Shown: positions 47,901 to 54,854 of the stretch, piece after piece
Position numbering within the stretch: position 1 is the stretch's first letter
Layout: every line of letters begins with the position of its first letter
Source of the DNA: Symsagittifera roscoffensis
Taxonomy: Eukaryota > Xenacoelomorpha > Acoela > Convolutidae
Assembly: GCF_963678635.1 (NCBI RefSeq)
Contig: NC_087071.1
Coordinates: 27,267,378 to 27,331,377 of the forward strand
Reading direction: 5' to 3'
DNA: 64,000 nt
Position numbers and translations under genes: made by a program
Notes under the pieces: model-generated
Seen by the model: the letters and a program-made list of their open reading frames with translations, nothing else
Told to the model about the DNA's origin: nothing
Databases searched by the model: none

Positions 47901-50087
47901 ACACGAAAAACAACAGTTGAAATACCCAAAAACATAAAATTCTACCTTGCAGAAAACGAAACATCACCCCGATTGGAATGCAAATATGCAGTAAAAACTG
48001 ATATTGAACAATCACAAATAAATAATTTACAACATTTCCCACTTTATTTAGATTGTCAAAATAATCATTATGAAGTTGATCTACTTGGAACATCAACTTT
48101 CAAACCAATCCCATATTCTCAATGGATCAAAAATAACACCCAACAAAAACGAACAAAACAACACCCGCCTAAAAAAGACCATTTTCCACTAATTGAAAAA
48201 GAAGATTTAACTGATAAAATAAATTTATCAGGACCACAAACAAATGATTCAAAATACACAATAAATCAAGTTTTTGACCTTCACGACCCACTTGACACAA
48301 TACCCTTATCTAAATTAGAAATCGTAAACATTTTTCTCCCCCCAACAGAAACAATTACAATTTCAACACTGAAACAATATCAAAACCTTGACCCAGTAAT
48401 TCGACAACTGAAATCATGGCACAAATATAAAACTAAACCTATCAAAGCAGATTCAACCATTCTAGGAAACAAAACACTCCTCCGATACTTTCGCAAATTT
48501 AACAACACAACAATTAACGAAAATACAGACCTTTTAGAGTATAACCTGAATGAATCTACAGTTCCATGTCTCCCTTTAAGTATGATTCTTATAGCTTTTA
48601 ATATTTCACATACACAAAATATTAAAGGACACTCTGGATCAGAAAAAACATATTCAAATTTTATACAAAATTTTTACTTCCCAAATGCACCAATTTGGAT
48701 TAAAGTACTATGCAATGATTGTATAGTATGTCAACTAAATAAACCTTACCCAAATCAAAAACAAATAGCACAAAAACAAGATTTTAAAGGACAAAGTTTG
48801 TACTTTAACCATCGTATCTCATTTGATACTAAGGGACCAATTTCACCCTCATCAGAAGGAAACTCCTACATTATGGTAATTGTTGACGCATTTACACATT
48901 ATGTAGCACTTAACCCAGTACCACATTGTAACGCTTATTACGCTTACACAACACTCTATGAACACTGGATAGCAAAATTCGGACTACCAGAAATTTTAGT
49001 TACAGACAACGGTACAGAATTCATAAATAATGAAATTATCACACTATGTCATTTATATAACATTAAACACAAACCACGTACATCTCATGCACCTTGGACA
49101 AACGGCTTAGTCGAAGGTATGAACCGTTCATTACAAGAATATCTTAGATGTATCATCAACGGAAATGATACAAAATATACCGAATGGTCAGCAGATGTAA
49201 AATTATTTCCCTTAGCATATAATTCACAAATAACGACAACTTTAGGAATGTCACCATACGAAATGGTTTTTAACCAAAAGCCACGCAAACCAATAATGTT
49301 TACAGCAAATTCTCATAAAAACGCACAAGGTTATTGTCAACCAAATAAAGACTCAATTTGTTATAACCTACCTTTACATACACATGATGAAGATCATTTT
49401 CATCACCCACAAATTCTTAAACTAGCCTCCGGTACACACACCGAATGGATTCTAAATAGAGATAAAAAACACAATGAAATTTATCAAAAAATAACAAAAA
49501 AGTTATTACAAAGACAAAACATCAATGAACAAATCAATTCACGTTTTACACCAGCCTCCGATTTAAAAATTGGAACATTTGTTTTAATACCTAATTTTAA
49601 TACTCAAAAAGGAATTTCTAAAAAATTACAACCCCTTCGAAAAGGACCATACCAAATAATTGCAAAACCCACTGATGTCACATATAAAATTACCGACTCA
49701 AACACAAAAGAAATCGTTCAACATCGAAACAACCTATTACCTTATTACCCAAAAGAATACGCACTCCGCGAATTAACTCAATTATATTCTTTCACAGGAT
49801 TAAAAATCATTCAAAATGAACCACATCTGAAAAACACAGAACAAAATGATAACCCCACCGAAAATCAAAACACAAAACCAACCGCCACCAAAAACAATAC
49901 ACAAAACCATAAAGAATCTCCAAAACAAAGAAAAAATAGAAAAATGACAGAACAAATAATACCCCAAGAAGAAATAGACAAATCTGAACATAGAAAATTA
50001 ACAAGACTCCGAAATCAACCACGTAAAAACTACAAAATGTTCATCCCCCAATCTAAAATATTAAAGAAAGTAGAATTTAAAAAGTAA
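41913..50087 (+). CDS. gag-pol: gag-pol polyprotein, single frame
   Basis: 2,724 open codons to TAA 50085-50087. Order: gag matrix-like part; capsid of the retrotransposon-gag type (about 43665-44260, with LDGAAQKWF); zinc knuckle C-x2-C-x4-H-x4-C (44388-44429); a long Asn/Tyr/Arg/Ser low-complexity tract (about 44590-45070); retropepsin LIDSGAES (DSG at 45549); reverse transcriptase (TADMNSAYNQMPL; YLDD 47073-47084); RNase H (CDASNFGIGAAL, Asp codon 47520; TDHKPI); integrase zinc domain (H 48609, H 48630, Cys codons 48711, 48720 and 48729), catalytic D 48825, D 49005, E 49113 with D-x35-E; GPY-type end (GPYQII at 49644). All catalytic residues are intact, so this copy may be active. Gag and pol share one frame with no stop between them, unlike most Gypsy elements. 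Confidence 0.92.
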   Translation: MFPFIVDADTDRGQHIFCQNLLVNLFEPGISPCKTEFPDVKIKRQIIDHYLKDICNITQQYGIYSIEFTSPNHNNRKYTIQTDDLDLEFSKVFSEYIKSIQYHNSQRANSIFTNEVFAIIYSYISILENEIPITNVSPKETSKHLKVRHEITLLSSYLNIIKENFTKDDVSQHTKHDLQKILAWFIIDYFTHNIDLIAQARKNFRPQNSNDDTAITEQSDYVWDPEWSHPAFISFPQSISSQAIGTISYIRDYVRVIPLTIDATPLNYNTFLPDTQNNSLNSTVIHNENLNGTRNLTQQDIQTPSHFINEEIVHTTTTQQSISPIRPNLTTPRNTNPSQTQVTLQSTVKPSVAPKYSHMDYQTYRPMTIPPKTRKTFTRNNFADHNYNYTHPSKTYNQPQRNFNQYTRSRNWDNPMAQPNSTNFQTNSPRDHSENYPFFQQNKNKKQTSYQMDYLSSDDDFLQPDIFAQNTQEYRRQGIQRTRTNHRNFSPQPIDAQNQQPIQQQHPINTQSFQPIQQQNPMTAHSYQPSQMQNEIPLPYYLQQHEITRNQLSNFSQMPNAAESLQMTMNPYLMGGSSITSNKPLMVFTGTDPEYSVEDYLNAVTANLILNIGPEPINTPLHQNWIHRRTALIQTTLDGAAQKWFSVLPLEIKSNWKRFTQEFSKMFDSERNKQQQRVLCNEIRILPNETIKQIAVRIETLVRKAYSLNTHDYKNTKMTEILMMTLTPQLRKIAIKKRASHPSSIREPDLDFRKLVDKLEQAEITMKLEETENLKLQYVNRIETTPTNINNIQESETDLVEKITEILNIYEKNPNFKGKPSFKKWCNYCRRYGHSISECRQKQQDNQNKPQKYKEPNKSFYQYMKKDQNLPNKTVHSNNSSGKPLPNNTNYTRNQSPYNSSYRGRSPERRNTYNSSQNHYNRPNSRNNYSRSNSNTQRFVSRSNSQSRNNYYPNNQSRNSSYNRNRNYSYNRNRSYSNNRNQNYPNNRSRNNSYNRSNYNRPNNNYQNRSRNNSQNRHPSYNNRYRNYSQSPHRNNNNYNNSNNRHRSSTPKHQRQINQVQSNPETTSDPPGIDDTVTDTLQLNQINCTSSDSESDTENTLSINMIKVENDYESVIYEQPFSSHIYENQSEFLQNYYTTPINSTPTTQETNEINTTDQTNKNTKTKCLNTNHIYQNIQKEQPKEKIWTIPFLLESPRNKEFQPPDLEIDFLIDSGAESNIINIPTWNEIKTLHPKLIPLETSSKLATAQGSTLINYGKIQLFLLPTRTMEQSKILNKPFKQIFHITDIKYNIIGIPFISKYIPTINILNSKILIKDKYTKTKETSLTFFQRLNKQPPFFSKFYPIFNKQRKHLKPLSGNIYNFSIKQVHQYDKEQNKQKFYMSEFEFKPIHKFFKITISSIKYLKNSNSDIISLHVYNNTPYQVTLPLGLLGYCETNATISPIHEKAYRVNNILQLLDICQSTILNEELSINNIISNENRNTDYFTKTPYFKPTFNISNYTEDQQKFLTMFNFQHSQITQDEFEKLAKQLIKYSSVYATSKFDVGKISSSLHLPLKPDAVFKKQRASKVPIHLHDKVNRLLDILEQYNIISPVNKEEQPKGNTFINPVIILAKGESLKIVLDARYLNSLIDESKCNWPIEPIQVILTKINGKYFTTADMNSAYNQMPLDEQSRRLTQFVIGNQQYEFNRLFYGISIGPAAFSAFMSKIFRPLILKKNAITYLDDVFMQSQTKDEMFNVLEKYHQILQNENLKAAPDKSHFFLTRVKFLGHNIERKTITPLKSRIDAIQKLQPPTNKKKIQEFLGMLNFLSKYVYKMQLYLRPFYNILRQQNNFEWNTEHQTRFEEIKKLLTEQISNTIPDSNQPFYAMCDASNFGIGAALLQSHNGTNKMNLISANSRLFTQAELRLSTLMRECTAIIYTLTEYEFLILGSKHPTVLFTDHKPIIFLFTQKSNPNHRVYRFQLILMKFPNLHIVWTAGKNLALPDTLSRNTPPELLTRKTTVEIPKNIKFYLAENETSPRLECKYAVKTDIEQSQINNLQHFPLYLDCQNNHYEVDLLGTSTFKPIPYSQWIKNNTQQKRTKQHPPKKDHFPLIEKEDLTDKINLSGPQTNDSKYTINQVFDLHDPLDTIPLSKLEIVNIFLPPTETITISTLKQYQNLDPVIRQLKSWHKYKTKPIKADSTILGNKTLLRYFRKFNNTTINENTDLLEYNLNESTVPCLPLSMILIAFNISHTQNIKGHSGSEKTYSNFIQNFYFPNAPIWIKVLCNDCIVCQLNKPYPNQKQIAQKQDFKGQSLYFNHRISFDTKGPISPSSEGNSYIMVIVDAFTHYVALNPVPHCNAYYAYTTLYEHWIAKFGLPEILVTDNGTEFINNEIITLCHLYNIKHKPRTSHAPWTNGLVEGMNRSLQEYLRCIINGNDTKYTEWSADVKLFPLAYNSQITTTLGMSPYEMVFNQKPRKPIMFTANSHKNAQGYCQPNKDSICYNLPLHTHDEDHFHHPQILKLASGTHTEWILNRDKKHNEIYQKITKKLLQRQNINEQINSRFTPASDLKIGTFVLIPNFNTQKGISKKLQPLRKGPYQIIAKPTDVTYKITDSNTKEIVQHRNNLLPYYPKEYALRELTQLYSFTGLKIIQNEPHLKNTEQNDNPTENQNTKPTATKNNTQNHKESPKQRKNRKMTEQIIPQEEIDKSEHRKLTRLRNQPRKNYKMFIPQSKILKKVEFKK

Positions 50088-50689
50088 TTTTAAGATTTCA
50101 TACTTCACAATCTTGAAACCTCCGTAACATTTTTCATTTCAATTTTTCAAAATAACATGCTCACAAGTACGCAATAATTCTAGTTCAAAATAGACCAATA
50201 GGATTCATCCAATCCGCCACTTTCTCTAACTCAAACTAAGATCAATTAGACGAATAATCTAGAACTCCAGGCACATCTCTAACTATAACTTTACAACCTC
50301 CAGGTCAAAAATAAGCAAATCACTCCAACTTGACAGCTAAAATAAATATCACCATAATACCGTACCCCTCCCTTATCTAATAACCCAAAGATCAACAATA
50401 TTTCCCCAACTCAGACCACGAATACCCCCAAAACAAATTTGATAACTTAGCCTAAAGTAACAAAATGAAGATTTTAATTAGCCTAAAGTATAAAAATCTC
50501 ACCATACCCCGGATCATTTGACAAACAAAAATAAAGAAAAAGACGACCTCCCAGTCACCATGAAAATTGCCCCCAACAATTTTTTACAAAACTCAACCCA
50601 CTTGTCAAAAAAAAAAAATAAATAATTCGACCACACTAGAAAATCGCCTCAAACAGCAAAAAATATTCGACCAAGAGATCATTTCTTAA
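50088..50689 (+). other. gap between pol and the downstream genes
   Basis: 600 bases without a substantial frame, A/C-rich. It contains the direct repeat tAGCCTAAAGTA (50450 and 50478). It may hold splice or promoter signals for the downstream genes, but none is obvious. Confidence 0.45.
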
Positions 50690-50920
50690 ATGCTCTTCTC
50701 TCAAACAGTTGCTCAAATACTTATAAATTTTAAACATTTTTTTTCAATACTTGAAGCCTTTATAATATTTCTTTTTGATATACTTGAATCTTTTCTAATA
50801 ATCCTAATCATTTTTTGTAACATTTTTTTAATTTTCTACACTATTCTCGAACTATTCCTCCAACTTTCCAAAACCCTTGAATATATCCACAGGTACGATT
50901 TTAACAACTTGTCTAAATGA
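50690..50920 (+). CDS. 76-aa hydrophobic ORF
   Basis: ATG to TGA. The middle is almost entirely Phe, Ile and Leu (FLIILIIFCNIFLIFYTILELFL), enough for one or two membrane segments. Its TGA overlaps the ATG of the next ORF (ATGA, 50917-50920). A CAG|GTACGA word at 50890-50898 near its end could act as a splice donor. No family recognised. Confidence 0.45.
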   Translation: MLFSQTVAQILINFKHFFSILEAFIIFLFDILESFLIILIIFCNIFLIFYTILELFLQLSKTLEYIHRYDFNNLSK

Positions 50921-51105
50921 TACGAACAATTTTCAGTAGAACCGATATTTTTTTATTGTTTGTAATTTTCATAACATTTTTATCATCCCTCATTTTGACC
51001 ATCTGTAAATGTATAAAGAAAGCAATCCTCACATTTGCCCTAGCAACAGTCCTTCTAATTCTTTTTTTGGAAGAATATTATAAAAAACACAAAATTTCTC
51101 ACTAA
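50917..51105 (+). CDS. 62-aa two-segment membrane ORF
   Basis: It starts on the ATGA overlap with the previous ORF. Two hydrophobic segments (IFLLFVIFITFLSSLILTI and ILTFALATVLLILFL) flank a short CKCIKK basic loop, and the tail is charged. The hairpin membrane topology resembles a small viroporin-like or holin-like protein in shape only. It ends at TAA 51103-51105. Confidence 0.45.
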   Translation: MIRTIFSRTDIFLLFVIFITFLSSLILTICKCIKKAILTFALATVLLILFLEEYYKKHKISH

Positions 51106-51113
51106 AGTAATAA

Positions 51114-52247
51114 TTCAAAAAACCATCAAAAATTGCTACCCAACAGTCACAGCATCAGTCTTCACCGACATCATCCCAAGATAACCAAACACCACCTTCA
51201 ACTACTCAAAATCCTCAAACGTCTACACGAATTTCTTTTCAAGACAATCCATACACTTTTGAAGAACGACATACTCGTTTATCAGAACCACTAGAACCAG
51301 TCCAACGACAAGCACCTTTAAGCGAACCAACATATAACCTATACCCAACACTACCACAAGAACTAAGTAGAATAAGAAATTCTAGTCAAAGCCAAAATAC
51401 AGTCGAAATAAATAGACAAATTATACATCCTCGACGAAACAGAAATCTTCAAACTCCCCGAGTTCATTTTGATATACCTCAATCCCCATCACAAAACACT
51501 CCAGAAAACCCCATTGTTATATTACCAGAAACCCCTACGCTTCTTTCACAACGTAGCACCTCAAGCCTACCATCAGATTACTTAGGTTCAACACCAACAT
51601 CTGAGCAAATACGTGAAAATCCCTTTAACCCCCCAAACCAGGCATCGCGACTACCATATTGGACTACACATTCATTTACACAAGGTGAACCAAATTTAGT
51701 CAATGACCCCATAGATATTTCTACGGATACAACAACATCCTCATCACTACCAGAAACATTATCACTACCATCAACACCATCAATAAGCCAGTTTTCACCA
51801 CCACCCTTTAACTTAAACTTTCCAAATAATCTCGACGCCAGATATCGAGAACAATCATCAATAAATATTCCTTTAAGACTAGATTGGAATACATTCACAG
51901 CACCTCCACCACTATTTGGACAACATCAAGAAAGTAACCGCCTTCATAACTGGGCACTTAATAGATTACAATATCGCCAAGATATTCACAACGATATCCG
52001 TGATCACAATATTCAAATACTCCAACAAAACAGTTTACAATTAAAGTTTGAAATCACAGTTAAGTTAAATAATATTACCCAACATCCCTACCCATTAAAT
52101 CCACCTAACATAACAGCTCAATCACTACCACCACCTTTTATAACTACTGAAGTAATATACAAATACGACAGATATACCAAAAACACAATTGGCTACATTA
52201 CATTTTATAATCCATACTCAGGATTATCATACACATGTATATTCTAA
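51114..52247 (+). CDS. 377-codon frame with no methionine
   Basis: Open from 51114 to TAA 52245-52247 with no ATG in frame anywhere, so it cannot be translated from its own start. Codon composition matches the rest of the element and the frame is uninterrupted, so it is very likely real coding sequence. The N-terminal two-thirds is Gln/Ser/Thr/Pro-rich (QQSQHQSSPTSS, SPPPFNLNFP) and probably disordered. The C-terminal third (LRLDWNTFTAPPP through FITTEVIYKYDRYTKNT) looks folded. No family recognised. Candidate acceptors ending CAG lie at 51146, 51152 and 51158, all leaving the same phase. It overlaps the next ORF by 13 bases. Same general layout as the 601-aa ORF. Confidence 0.65.
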   Translation, partial: FKKPSKIATQQSQHQSSPTSSQDNQTPPSTTQNPQTSTRISFQDNPYTFEERHTRLSEPLEPVQRQAPLSEPTYNLYPTLPQELSRIRNSSQSQNTVEINRQIIHPRRNRNLQTPRVHFDIPQSPSQNTPENPIVILPETPTLLSQRSTSSLPSDYLGSTPTSEQIRENPFNPPNQASRLPYWTTHSFTQGEPNLVNDPIDISTDTTTSSSLPETLSLPSTPSISQFSPPPFNLNFPNNLDARYREQSSINIPLRLDWNTFTAPPPLFGQHQESNRLHNWALNRLQYRQDIHNDIRDHNIQILQQNSLQLKFEITVKLNNITQHPYPLNPPNITAQSLPPPFITTEVIYKYDRYTKNTIGYITFYNPYSGLSYTCIF

Positions 52248-52693
52248 AATTATTAATTTTTCTCCAACTCCCTTTTCTAGTAATCTCAAATCAAAACATA
52301 AACCCTTCTCCTCGTACAGGACCACAAGATTTACTAGTAACACATTACGATTGTGAAGAAAATGAACAAAAAACACTACATAAATATGCAATAAATCAAG
52401 TATCACAATGTGAAACAGAACCACAAGCTATAGAAACCACAGATGTAATAGCAACACTCTATTCAAAAGCCCGAGCAACAACAGTTACAGGTTATAAATT
52501 CACAGCAACATTTTCCGAAAAGAAAGTACATTGTTCACAAGTCTCGAATGGAAACAAAAACCGACTTGACCATGAATCATTCTATCAAAGTAATATAGAA
52601 CGTCTTTTACATCTCAATCCCGACGATTGTAAAAATGAATTACTAAGACTAAACATCACACAAAATAAAAACTCCCAAAAAAAAATTAGTTAA
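52235..52693 (+). CDS. env: envelope-like glycoprotein, N-terminal part
   Basis: The ATG at 52235 opens a signal peptide (KLLIFLQLPFLVIS) followed by an extracellular-looking domain with spaced cysteines (HYDCEE, QVSQCE, KVHCSQ, PDDCK) and an N-x-T/S site near the end. The cysteine layout fits the surface part of envelope glycoproteins found in some invertebrate LTR elements and related to class III-like viral fusion glycoproteins. That identification rests on recollection of the family and needs a search. The frame stops at 52691-52693, just after a run of nine A (52677-52685), while the rest of the protein continues in another frame. Confidence 0.65.
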   Translation: MYILKLLIFLQLPFLVISNQNINPSPRTGPQDLLVTHYDCEENEQKTLHKYAINQVSQCETEPQAIETTDVIATLYSKARATTVTGYKFTATFSEKKVHCSQVSNGNKNRLDHESFYQSNIERLLHLNPDDCKNELLRLNITQNKNSQKKIS

Positions 52694-54854
52694 TTTTCAA
52701 GTTTTTTCAGACTCTGTACATCAATCACAACTTGAAAGACACCAAGGACATATAAAACTAGACGAAAAATACCCGTATAACGGCGCACACGGACGATTAA
52801 CCTATGACCTACACGATAAACATTGGATACCACACATTGGTATAAATGACCCATCAAACTGCAAAGCAGACACAAAAAATAAAGGATACCAAGAAATAAT
52901 GTTTTTCGATTGGAAAATACAACTCGAAAAAATACAACTAACACGAGATTTATCAGATAATACAATGATCTATCAAGGAATCCGATTACCTTGTAAAAAT
53001 GATCAAGGTTATTGCGACCCTACAACGAGAACACAAGCAACAATTGTTTGGTTCCCCGAAGATACATGTACAACATTTCAAGTAGCAAAAATACACGCTC
53101 GTATGATAAAATTTCACGAAAAATATTTTATACAATCAATTCCATATGAAAAAGTCCATCCATCACGAAAACTAAGTTCTAATTTTAGAAACATAGACAA
53201 TATAGAAAACAAATTGACACGTTTTCAAATATATCAAGAAACAGAACTTGCATGTAAATACAGGAATCCACTTCACAGAACACAATACTCTGAAATATTA
53301 GTTGAATACGAAAAAGGATTCGACATGACCACTGGAAAAATAAAAATCGACCCATATGCCACAGGTCATCCTTTAAACGAAGGAACATCCTATATACCAG
53401 TTAATTTTCAAAAAAGCAACGGACAACCTGGTGGACATCTAAAACCTCAGGACACCAGAAGCACACGCTTACAAGAATTATCACTAATGAACACTACATA
53501 TTTCGGTAATATCCACTATGATATTCATTTAGATATGAAACTAGATTATACAATTAGCCGAATTTTTCAAGAAATGTCACTCTCCGAATTAGAAACACTA
53601 CACCAATTATGCGAATTAGAACGAACACAAATATTACAATCACTTGCACTAGCAGTATTAAAAATACCCTATGCAGGATACTTATTATCTGGAAATAGAT
53701 CAAATTTTTTAGACTATGAAGGAAACATCTTATGGTTTTATACTTGTACTAAAAAAGTATCACCACTATACGTTTTTGAAGATAAACGATGTTATAAAAG
53801 AATCCCTATCTTTTATAAGAATAAAGTACATTTCGTGGATACACTTTCACGAAGAACCTATTTCTGGGATACCGCAGTCCCATGTGGATCAGAAAACAGC
53901 CACAATGTAGTACAACTAAACCCTGATGAAAATAAATATTATCTTCTCACACCATATCCCACATTAATGCAATCACTCAAAAAATTTTCACCAGAAAGCA
54001 TTCGCGCTATTGCTCGAAACCCAAATATAGACTTACAATCAATAGGAATCTATTCAAAATCAGATATTCAACATCACATTAGAACACAACAATTCCAAGA
54101 ATTATTAACACAAATGGACACTATACAAAGACAATCAATAGACCAAAATTTACGCAAACTTGCAGAAACCGCAGGATTTGCCGATATCTACACGCAAGAC
54201 TATAGCGGATATTTTAAGGACATTAAAGATTACATATATCTAAACGGTGAAAAATACCGTCCCCAAGATATATCACCAATTAACATTTTTAGCTTTGTTA
54301 CACTCAAAAATGAGATCCTCGATTTTCTAGGATGGCCCTACTACATCTTAGAAAAATTGACTATTTTATACGCAATGTTTAACTTTATTGGATTTCTTTT
54401 CTCACTTTTAAAAGGAATCTACAACACATGTGCTATACACACACAAGTAAACAGACAAGCAAGTGTAGCACGCATACTATTTGCAGGATTTTTTGGAATC
54501 TTTTCTACATCTATAAACAAAATTCTTTTAGACGCACAAATAAAAGAATATAACACAAAAATAACAACACGACAAAATACATACGACGAAGAACATAACA
54601 ATGTAGACATAACGCCAACGGCACCACAATTACCAGCCCTACCAAATAACCATCCACTATCCCTAGTCCCACGAAATTTTCGAAACTTAGCCATCACACA
54701 TAATCCAAATTTTCGACTCACCACATCACAAAGTCCCATTCAACATATAATGACACACCAGTCACAAGATGATAATACTTATGAACAAATTATTGAACAA
54801 CCCCATACCACCGCTTTTCAGTCTCAAAATAATCATTTTTTTAGCCCACGATGA
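52653..54854 (+). CDS. env: envelope-like glycoprotein, main part with membrane anchor
   Basis: Open from 52653 (first ATG 52899) to TGA 54852-54854. It continues the same protein in a frame offset by one base from the N-terminal part, the offset lying at the A9 run. Visible features: a central ectodomain with GYCDPTTRTQAT and WFPEDTCTTF, numerous N-x-S/T sites, a predicted membrane span near 54358-54420 (LTILYAMFNFIGFLFSLLKG), and a cytoplasmic tail of about 145 residues ending FFSPR. Ectodomain, single anchor and tail are the expected type I envelope layout. Whether the break is a mutation, a sequencing error or slippage on the A run cannot be decided here. Confidence 0.7.
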   Translation, partial: TSHKIKTPKKKLVNFQVFSDSVHQSQLERHQGHIKLDEKYPYNGAHGRLTYDLHDKHWIPHIGINDPSNCKADTKNKGYQEIMFFDWKIQLEKIQLTRDLSDNTMIYQGIRLPCKNDQGYCDPTTRTQATIVWFPEDTCTTFQVAKIHARMIKFHEKYFIQSIPYEKVHPSRKLSSNFRNIDNIENKLTRFQIYQETELACKYRNPLHRTQYSEILVEYEKGFDMTTGKIKIDPYATGHPLNEGTSYIPVNFQKSNGQPGGHLKPQDTRSTRLQELSLMNTTYFGNIHYDIHLDMKLDYTISRIFQEMSLSELETLHQLCELERTQILQSLALAVLKIPYAGYLLSGNRSNFLDYEGNILWFYTCTKKVSPLYVFEDKRCYKRIPIFYKNKVHFVDTLSRRTYFWDTAVPCGSENSHNVVQLNPDENKYYLLTPYPTLMQSLKKFSPESIRAIARNPNIDLQSIGIYSKSDIQHHIRTQQFQELLTQMDTIQRQSIDQNLRKLAETAGFADIYTQDYSGYFKDIKDYIYLNGEKYRPQDISPINIFSFVTLKNEILDFLGWPYYILEKLTILYAMFNFIGFLFSLLKGIYNTCAIHTQVNRQASVARILFAGFFGIFSTSINKILLDAQIKEYNTKITTRQNTYDEEHNNVDITPTAPQLPALPNNHPLSLVPRNFRNLAITHNPNFRLTTSQSPIQHIMTHQSQDDNTYEQIIEQPHTTAFQSQNNHFFSPR

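Noticed and set aside
43168-50022. Many minus-strand and alternative-frame ORFs across gag-pol
   Set aside because: They overlap the intact gag-pol frame and have the composition expected of its complement.
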